From contig NC_067299.1 in the NCBI RefSeq assembly GCF_020740795.1, positions 8,664,001-8,728,000 on the forward strand: a stretch of DNA of 64,000 nucleotides. The letters run 5' to 3'. The translations under genes and the position numbers were made by a program. Position 1 is the stretch's first letter. Every line of letters starts with the position of its first letter. Positions 57,501-64,000 of the stretch are shown here, in pieces. The stretch is from Apus apus (lineage: Eukaryota > Chordata > Aves > Apodiformes > Apodidae). The notes under the pieces were generated by a model that searched no databases, was not told the DNA's origin, and saw nothing but the letters and a program-made list of their open reading frames with translations.

Positions 57501-59123
57501 AAATGCATGATTTAAGTAGTTCCTTTTCCTGATCGTTCCCTTTGCTTGGTGATTGTTGCTCTAGACTGGAAACATCGTAAGGTTCTGTAGAGCCCTGGGC
57601 TGAAAGTGGCCTTGGTCCTGAAGTGTGGAAGTTGGACAATATTTTCTGTGCATCCATCACTGCCAGCCTTCAACAAGCTTTAATAGAAGCCATCCTCCTT
57701 TGCAAGGCTGAAATATGGAAGTATGAACTACGATGTTATTTTTGCCACTGAAATCTCTTGTCCTACAAAAAGCATGTCTCCCCCAGAGATGTGAAAACAG
57801 CATGAAAGGGCTCAAATTCAGCAAAACTCATCAGAGGTGCTCCACAAGTTAAGCACCTACTCAAATCCTTGGTGGAACTGGGATAGATTCAGGCATGTGT
57901 GAAGACAGTTTATTACCTTAAACACAGGATAAATATTCACCAGAATGTTGAAGGAAGGCAGGAAGGAGGCTGACTTCAACCCCCATGTGTTGTGGAGACC
58001 AACTCCCTGGCAAGCTGAGCCCGTGCTAGTCCTTACCCAGTTTTGGTTTGACAAATCCATTGGTTATCCCAAGGTCATCAGCAGCCACTGTCTCCCCATT
58101 CACTACTCTGAGGATGGTGAACTCAGCAGCCAGCGTGTGCATCACGAAGGGCAGGTCTCGCTCACGTACCTGAAGGTGACACCAGGATTAGCTGAGGATG
58201 GCAGATACCAGAAGGCAGAACATGCTGGTGGTGAAGGTGACATACCCTTGGGGCACTGAAAAGTGGACACATGACTCCTGCTTGAGCCAGCAGGTGTGGA
58301 AAGAGAAAGACCACCCGGATGTGTGCCGAGAGAAGCACATTTGGTGATAGCACTGCAAGTAGCAGTAGGATTAAGCACCACAGTGCTTTTAAGACTGTGG
58401 AAAGTGTATGGAGACTTCCAAGAGATGTTTCACCTCCTTTCCAGCATCCCTTCAAGAACTCAGCACTGCCTGTTCTTCAGCATTCTTTCATAAGGAAATA
58501 AAGCCTACGTGGTTGTTTCCCCTGTGCACACACACGTGTGAGACAGCATGGCAGCCTGTCTGTCTAGCCCCAGAATGACCCTCTAGCCTCCTGGCCATCA
58601 TCAGCCAACCTGAGAGCAGGCACGATGTTCCTCTAACTCTCAGCAAACCAACTTCTGAGTGATGGTGGGAGATGCTGCCAGTGCCTGGGACAGACTGCAG
58701 TGCAGGCTCAGCAATCTCATTAGACACAAACAAATGCCTCATCCCATAGGAAAAGCTCCTGAGATGTCAGACAGCCTAACTACAAGGCACAGAGCTCTGG
58801 GGAAAGCAGACTTTGGTGCTTCTGATACTCCTCAAAGAACTTATTCCCAGAAATACGTCATTAAAACTCCTCAACTGAACTTTCAGCTGGCAGCAGATGA
58901 CTCTGCCTGGTCCTCCCACATTCTCTTACCAGGATGAAGTCCGTCTGATAGGTGGAGAGCATGAACACTGAGATGTTTTGGTCAGCTAGTGGTGCTATTA
59001 CTGACTTGGCGATTTTGGTGACTCCGATGGGCTGGGAGCCAGAGAAGCCACCTCCACCAGACACCACGTTGAGGGCCAGCCACGTCGCATCGGCCACGCT
59101 CAGGTGCTCCGAAGAAGGGAGCT
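48477..59123 (-). CDS. CASTOR2: CASTOR2 (GATSL2), cytosolic arginine-sensor family protein, partial (last seven coding exons)
   Basis: Exons in transcript order: 58930-59123, 58037-58169, 56647-56770, 55994-56104, 54745-54827, 53208-53302, 48477-48542. All phases join and give 268 residues and TAG. If the missing start equals the human 61 residues, the protein is 329 residues, the same as human. CASTOR2 is an ACT-domain protein that pairs with CASTOR1 and binds GATOR2 to restrain mTORC1. The window holds the end of the first ACT unit with [20 protein letters not shown] and [18 protein letters not shown]. The YQTD segment corresponds to the part of CASTOR1 reported to contact GATOR2. Later ACT units contain [19 protein letters not shown] and [20 protein letters not shown]. 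Synteny with RCC1L and NCF1 favours CASTOR2 over CASTOR1. The initiating exons lie beyond 64000. Confidence 0.95.
49316..49515 (-). mobile_element. CR1 3' fragment in CASTOR2 last intron
   Basis: TTGGAAGGGACCTCTGAAGA followed by CATCCAGACAGGTTCTGAAT and CTGCCTGGGCAGCCCGGCCC, a CR1 type with the 'lcaggatcacac' middle section. Confidence 0.88.
52320..52883 (+). mobile_element. CR1 LINE 3' fragment in CASTOR2 last intron
   Basis: Reads from the ORF2 end (CTCTTGTGAGACCCCACCTG) to CATTCTGTGATTCTATGATG. It lies antisense to CASTOR2. Near-identical in long stretches to the copy at 28655. Confidence 0.93.
53208..53302 (-). CDS. CASTOR2: CASTOR2 exon (sixth in window)
   Basis: Codes [20 protein letters not shown], then [12 protein letters not shown]. 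Phase 0 at its end. Acceptor CCACAG, donor GTGAGT. This is the last ACT unit; a 4.7-kb intron follows. Confidence 0.95.
54745..54827 (-). CDS. CASTOR2: CASTOR2 exon (fifth in window)
   Basis: Codes [20 protein letters not shown], then IGGQPLGF plus one base of Asp. Acceptor TTACAG, donor GTAGGT. Confidence 0.95.
55994..56104 (-). CDS. CASTOR2: CASTOR2 exon (fourth in window)
   Basis: Codes [20 protein letters not shown], then [16 protein letters not shown] plus two bases of Arg. The segment after VKDP differs from human (MATGDDC), while the ACT strand and helix are identical. Acceptor CTGCAG, donor GTGAGC. Confidence 0.95.
56647..56770 (-). CDS. CASTOR2: CASTOR2 exon (third in window)
   Basis: Codes [20 protein letters not shown], then [20 protein letters not shown] and N plus two bases of Gly. 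Acceptor TTTCAG, donor GTAGGT. Confidence 0.95.
58037..58169 (-). CDS. CASTOR2: CASTOR2 exon (second in window)
   Basis: Codes [20 protein letters not shown], then [20 protein letters not shown] and KPKL plus one base of Val. Acceptor CTTCAG, donor GTAAGG. Confidence 0.95.
58930..59123 (-). CDS. CASTOR2: CASTOR2 exon (first in window)
   Basis: Codes residues 62-126 by human numbering. It begins with two bases of Glu62, then [20 protein letters not shown], a Gly-rich loop [13 protein letters not shown], and [19 protein letters not shown] to DFIL. The acceptor TTGCAG lies right of 59123; the donor GTAAGA lies left of 58930. Its phase requires an upstream exon ending in one base. Confidence 0.95.
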
Positions 59124-61965
59124 CTGCAACAAGACAGGGGGAGGACAGAGGTTTGGTTTAGAGACAGAGGAAGCCAGGTCCACCATATGGTCCTCATGCA
59201 GTTAGCAGAGACCTCAGTGACAGCATGTGGTAAGTCCACCTATCCAGCAAACCTCCTGGGCTTCCCAGGCTGCTGCACAGGTTTGTACTGTGCTGCTTTT
59301 CAGATATACCAATGGCATCATCTTCCACTGCAGGATTCATATAGATTTTCAAGGACAACTCAGGGAATTACAGGAGTCTCAGCCATTCCCTTGGATGCTG
59401 GTGACCAGCACTGCTGACTTCCCCATGTGGAGACGGCCTGAGGTCCTTAAACTAACTTGTATCTCCTCTATCCCACAACTTCTCCAAATACTTCACTTAA
59501 GTATTTCTGGTCTCTTTTGTTTCTTTTTTCCTGCTCTAAACACAAACTTTGTTCTCCTGGGCTTGAGATGGAGGTTGAAAGAGCAGCCAGGGCACTAGCC
59601 CAGGACTTAGAAGATGAAAAGCAGGCACCCTGGGATCTGTGGGCTGCTGCCTCCAATCCTCAAGCAGAAGACAAGAGCCACACAGATCTGTAAGGGACGG
59701 GTGGTGTAACACACACACTAGAGATGACAAGGTGATCATGGACAAAGACAATGGCAATCCTTTTAAGAATAACCCCAGTTCCATTTTCCTCTAGTCTAGT
59801 GTTCTTAAGTAGTTAAAAATCTGCAGCTAAACCATTTAATACAACTTATTAACTGATTTTTAAAAACCTTAATGTATTAACAGCCCAGACGTGGACTCTG
59901 GAATGAAGGCATAAACTTCTCTAAGATCCTCTGGACTTTGGATTTTTGGTTTGGCAAATTATAGAAACAAACAGTTCAGACCCAGATCCAGACTTACAAA
60001 TGCATAACCCCAGTTAAATCTACTTGGCATAAGGAACCTGACCTCAGATGCAGATCCAGCCAGCAAAGACACAGTGGAGGTCCCAGCGGAAACCTACCCG
60101 CTCTGCTGGGAGCTCAGACGCAGCCCACCAATCTGGAAATAGAAATCCCAGCATTGCTGCTCTGCCACCACAGGCAAACCACTTCATGTCTCCATACCCA
60201 CATTTCCTACTCTGTCCACCCACTCCTGGCTCCTCTGTGCAGCCTCCTTTCCTTCTACTTCAGTAAGACCTCTGGGAGCTGTTTCTGTGCAGCTCCAGAC
60301 ACCATGTAATAAATACACAACCTCCCCCCAAGTCCCCAGGCACCATCGCTGGGACACAACAGTGCTGAAAACCCAAAATGGACTGAGGAACAAATACTGT
60401 TGGTTTTGCCCTCCTCAATAACCTCAGTTGTGTGTGGCATGAAAATAACTCTCAGCAAACACCCTGCAAACAGCGGGGACGCGGAGGGTCCTGCTTTCTG
60501 CATTTTGATGTTTAGCTTCATGGGCCAATGTTTCTTTTTTACTGGATAATCAGAGCTTCCATGAAATGAAAACTAGACACCAGGGAGAGTGGGTAAGTTT
60601 GTGCATTAATCAACAGCGTGTTACCTCAGAGAGACCAGTGCAAGTTGCTTGCAGAAAATCATTGCAGCAAAATACCATTTGCTAACCAGACAGCCCTTTG
60701 CATCAGAAAAGCACCCCCAAAACAAAGCTTATTGCACCAACTGGCACGGAGAGAAGCTAAGGCTCAAAACAACTGCTGCTGATCTAATAAGCAGCTGACG
60801 TCTTTTTTTCCTTTATTCCCACCTCTGCTCCTTGCCTGTGAAATAAATAAGAAGGAAAAAAAAAAAAAAGTGTTCCTTCTTTGGACACACATTTGCTCCC
60901 TGGCAGCACAGAGTGGGCAAGCGCAGGCGAGGCCACCTGCACGTCACTGCTGTTTACACTTCCATGTCCCACACCCCAAAGCCATTAAAGCAGCCAGGCA
61001 GCTACACCACAGAAAGGTCAAGTGACACCTTTCCTCTCTGCAAACCCACTCACAAACACCCCTGGTAGTGTGGCTGCCCCAGGACCTGCTCCAGCAGCTG
61101 GTCCTGTGCTGACCGACTCATCCCACCACAGTGGGCACAGCTGTGCCCAAGTCCCCTCATGACTCATTACCAGCAGCAAGAAGAGAACACAACAATTTCT
61201 CTCTCTACAAGCAGAGCAGATGATATTCCCACTTTGTAGGGGTGACGTGGGCCTGGCTGCACTTCATTAAATACCAGTTTCAGTTCTATTTTGGGCCAGG
61301 GATGTGATGGAAGACGCAGTGTTGCATGGTGGACAGAAGCATTCTCAACTGTGCACTCCAGCAGCAGTGGTGCTGGAGGAGCTGCCCCAAGAAGACCTCA
61401 TCAACCTCTTTCTCAAGGGGCAGGAAGGGCCATTTACTGGTTGCATTTCTGATTACTGCAAAGTGTTGATCCCGTTTGGTTTTATTTGTTTAGCTCATCC
61501 TATGAAGTGTGACAAGGGCCACTGCATTTGCTTAAGTAACCTGCCTCTCAGAATTCAATTACCTTGGCAAAAGAATATATAGAAAGTGACTGAAATATCA
61601 AGTTTGGACACTTTTTCCACTAGGCAGCCAGATGGAAAAGTACAGCCCAAATGTTAATGAAACAAACCCAGGCTGGAGGCTCAGCAAATTCAGCTCAATA
61701 GCATCAAACAAGCCATGTGGGTCAGTGGGCTGCCCAGGAGGCTGTTAAACACAGGACACCCAAGCAGAGCTGAAAATCCAGGCGTTAAACATTTAATGCA
61801 GACCCAGTGAGGTGGAACAAGGTAATAAATAAAAACAAAATGAGGAATTGTCCATGTTTCTGCATCAACCTGGCAAACACACCACCTCCACACCACTTCC
61901 CCCTCCTAGGAGAGTGGAGCTCCTCACGTCCCAGAGCTCCATCCCTGCAGCGTTTCCTGGTCTCA

Positions 61966-62300
61966 CACACAGAATTGTTCCAGTTGGAAAAGGCCTCTGA
62001 GATCACTCAGTCCAACTGTCCACCCAGAGGGAAAACAAACAAGCAAACAACCAAAACAAACCACCACCAAACAAACACCACTCATCACACCCGCTAGAGG
62101 ATGTCCTGAAGTGCCACAGGTACATGTTCTTTGAATCCCTCCAGGGATGGTGACTCCACCACCTTCTTGGGCAGCCTGTCCCAGTACCTGAGAACACAGT
62201 GCTGGGCTCTTGAGATCCTCTGGCAACTGATTTACCAGAGCGCAGGTCACTCCTGCTTCTGATCACAGAGGACATCTTGCCTCTGGCTGAGAAGGACTTC
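61966..62300 (-). mobile_element. CR1 3' fragment in CASTOR2 upstream intron
   Basis: TTGGAAAAGGCCTCTGAGAT then TCCAGGGATGGTGACTCCAC and GGGCAGCCTGTCCCAGTACC. An inserted CAA-rich low-complexity stretch lies at about 62030-62085. Confidence 0.85.
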
Positions 62301-62780
62301 TAAGAGGTCAGAGACTTGGGCTTTATTTCTTGTAATCAGGGTCTTTGTTTTGAATTTGCATTGGGGTGAAACCTTTCAGTTTTTGTGGGTTTGCTACGTA
62401 ACACTTTGCAGACCTCCTGCCAGGCATGGTTCAGCTGCCCTCAGGATCTGTAGCCATCACCTGCTGCCCATCATCACCACCATTCTGAGGAGGGTCACAG
62501 ACTCCAGCTATCACTTCATCTACAGTAGCTGGCATGGAACCCCACCAAGAAGATGTGATCATCCTGATAGCCCAAGTACAGCACTCATCTTGTTTATGAT
62601 TTCACCTGACAGCACAACACCAGGTACCAACTGCTGAGGGCTCCAACAGCCCCTGGTCCCACTCTCCGCTTCGCACGGCAGTTTCTCCCATCCAAAAATT
62701 CGCCCCTGCATGAAACCTGCAATGCCACCAAGGAGACAGACACATGCTGTAGGGAACACAGCTCCTCCAAAGGAGATAAC

Positions 62781-63313
62781 AGAATCACAGACTGGTTTGA
62801 GTTGGAAGGGACCTTTAAGGTCATTTAGTTCCAACCCCCCTGCATGGGCAGGGACACCTCCCACCAGCCCAGGTTGCTCCAAGCCCCATCCAACCTGCCC
62901 TTCAACACTGCCAGGGATGGGGCAGCCACAGCTTCTCTGGGCAGCCTGTTCCACTGTCTCACCACCTTCACAGGGAATAATTTCTTCCTAATGTCTGACC
63001 TAAATCTCCCCTGTTCAAGTTAAAAGCCATTACTCCTTGACCTATCACTTGATGCCCTTACCAGAAGTCCCTCCCCAGCTCTCCTGGAGCCCCTTCAGGC
63101 ACTGGAAGATGCTCTAAGGTCTCCCTGGAGCCTTCTCTTCTCCAGGCTGAACATCCCCAGCTCTCCCAGCCTGTCTCCAGAGCAGAGCTGCTCCAGCCCT
63201 TGGATCATCTTTGTGGTCTCCTCTGGACTCTCTCCAGGAGCTCCATGCCCTTCCTGTGTTGCAGGCTCCAGAACTAGACACAGTACTCCAGGTGGGGTCT
63301 CACCAGAGCATAC
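62781..63313 (-). mobile_element. CR1 LINE 3' fragment in CASTOR2 upstream intron
   Basis: Begins AGAATCACAGACTGGTTTGA and runs to CCAGGTGGGGTCTCACCAGA, the same subfamily as the copies at 28655 and 52320 but in reverse orientation. Confidence 0.92.
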
Positions 63314-64000
63314 TAAACAAATGCCAAGCCCTGCTCAAATCAAACACAACAAACATGTCAGATAAGGTCCAGGGCATGAGTTAAACTGCTTATTCCCACC
63401 ATGGGTGATTAAAAAGGCCAGAGGTCTGTCCAGAGCCTCGCAGGCCCATTTGGCAGGTAGAGCTGAAGCAAAGCAGTCTCCATGGCTCACGCCATTCTGG
63501 GATGTGAGGTGGTGAGTATCAGACTGGCCATAATTGTCCACTGAGCTTAAATAATCAATATCATTTCCAGTGAGGACAACAAACGTTGGCTGAAACCCAA
63601 GGAAGGATTGAACTGCTGCTGTTGAAGTGCTACAAAATGCTGTAAGCATGGCGAGCTGGTGCTCCACCAGGCACTCTTAAAATAGCTCTGGGAGGATGCT
63701 GGCCAGATGATGAGCTTCCAAATCATAGGTCTTTGCAAGCAGCCAAGGTGGCCACAGAACACAGGGAAGGGAAATCTCCTGGTTCACAGCCCTGACCTAA
63801 GAGTCAGCCTGATGGTGTGAGTCTGCATAACAGTGGGAAAACAGCCTCTGTTTTCCAGCCTGGGGACCCCTCAGCCTCATGCACAGCTGGAGGCAAAGCC
63901 CTGGGAGAGAGTCCTCCTGCTCTGAAGGAGCAATGGGAAAAGTGCAAGATGCTCTGAGATAGTGCAACACCACCAGAACTTTTTTCCTCTTTCTGTACCT

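Larger units (their letters stand above)
59124..64000 (-). other. CASTOR2: CASTOR2 upstream intron (partial)
   Basis: Intronic DNA reaching the window edge, with two CR1 copies in minus orientation at 61966-62300 and 62781-63313 and a short A-run near 60857. I searched for the exon coding FFSLTETPEDYTIIVDEEGF and did not find it, so the first exons are beyond the window. Confidence 0.75.

Noticed and set aside
63960-64000. CASTOR2 upstream exon donor at the window edge (minus strand AG|GTACAG)
   Set aside because: Only a possible donor motif is visible and no coding match can be read before the sequence ends.
1-64000. CRISPR arrays, operons, tRNA or rRNA genes, or a bacterial defence-type system
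   Set aside because: The window is spliced vertebrate DNA. The only regularly spaced repeat is the contiguous hexamer array, which has no spacers. I saw no cloverleaf or rRNA-like sequence, though small RNAs cannot be fully excluded by eye.

Overview
This window is nuclear DNA from a vertebrate, almost certainly a bird. The evidence is many 5'-truncated CR1 LINE copies with their typical ends, spliced genes with GT-AG introns, CpG-rich promoter DNA, and synteny equivalent to the distal part of human 7q11.23 (the Williams-Beuren region). I cannot name the species. I see no prokaryotic, viral or plasmid gene system, and no wholly new system.

Layout. (1) 1-1963 holds the last intron and last coding exon of GTF2I (+ strand, partial). 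A probable 3' UTR with several polyadenylation signals follows, then about 3.5 kb of intergenic DNA. (2) 7909-15991 is a complete, apparently intact NCF1 (p47phox) gene: 11 coding exons, 389 codons plus stop, + strand. A TATA-like box lies upstream and AATAAA lies at 16290. (3) 16630-18332, between NCF1 and RCC1L, is a degenerate G-rich hexamer array split by a probable 628-bp solo LTR. The array abuts the RCC1L CpG island. (4) About 18509-34873 is RCC1L (WBSCR16), 11 coding exons, + strand. All exon phases join correctly from exon 1 onward, but the best start ATG is out of frame with the rest of exon 1. (5) 59123-48477 carries the last seven coding exons of CASTOR2 (GATSL2) on the - strand, coding from residue 62 to the stop. 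The first exons lie beyond 64000. Its 3' UTR probably runs leftwards for about 9 kb, converging on RCC1L.

The genes do not form a functional unit. GTF2I encodes the transcription factor TFII-I. NCF1 encodes the cytosolic organiser of the phagocyte NADPH oxidase. RCC1L encodes a mitochondrial RCC1-repeat protein of 16S rRNA and mitoribosome maturation. CASTOR2 belongs to the arginine-sensing branch upstream of mTORC1. They are neighbours by old synteny.

Most other open reading frames in the window are shadows, CR1 remnants or products of the hexamer array. The points most worth a second look are the hexamer array and its LTR, the RCC1L exon 1 frame problem, the changed C-terminal phosphorylation tail of NCF1, and the very long CASTOR2 3' UTR. 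Exon coordinates come from reading splice sites and matching protein families from memory; no alignment was run.
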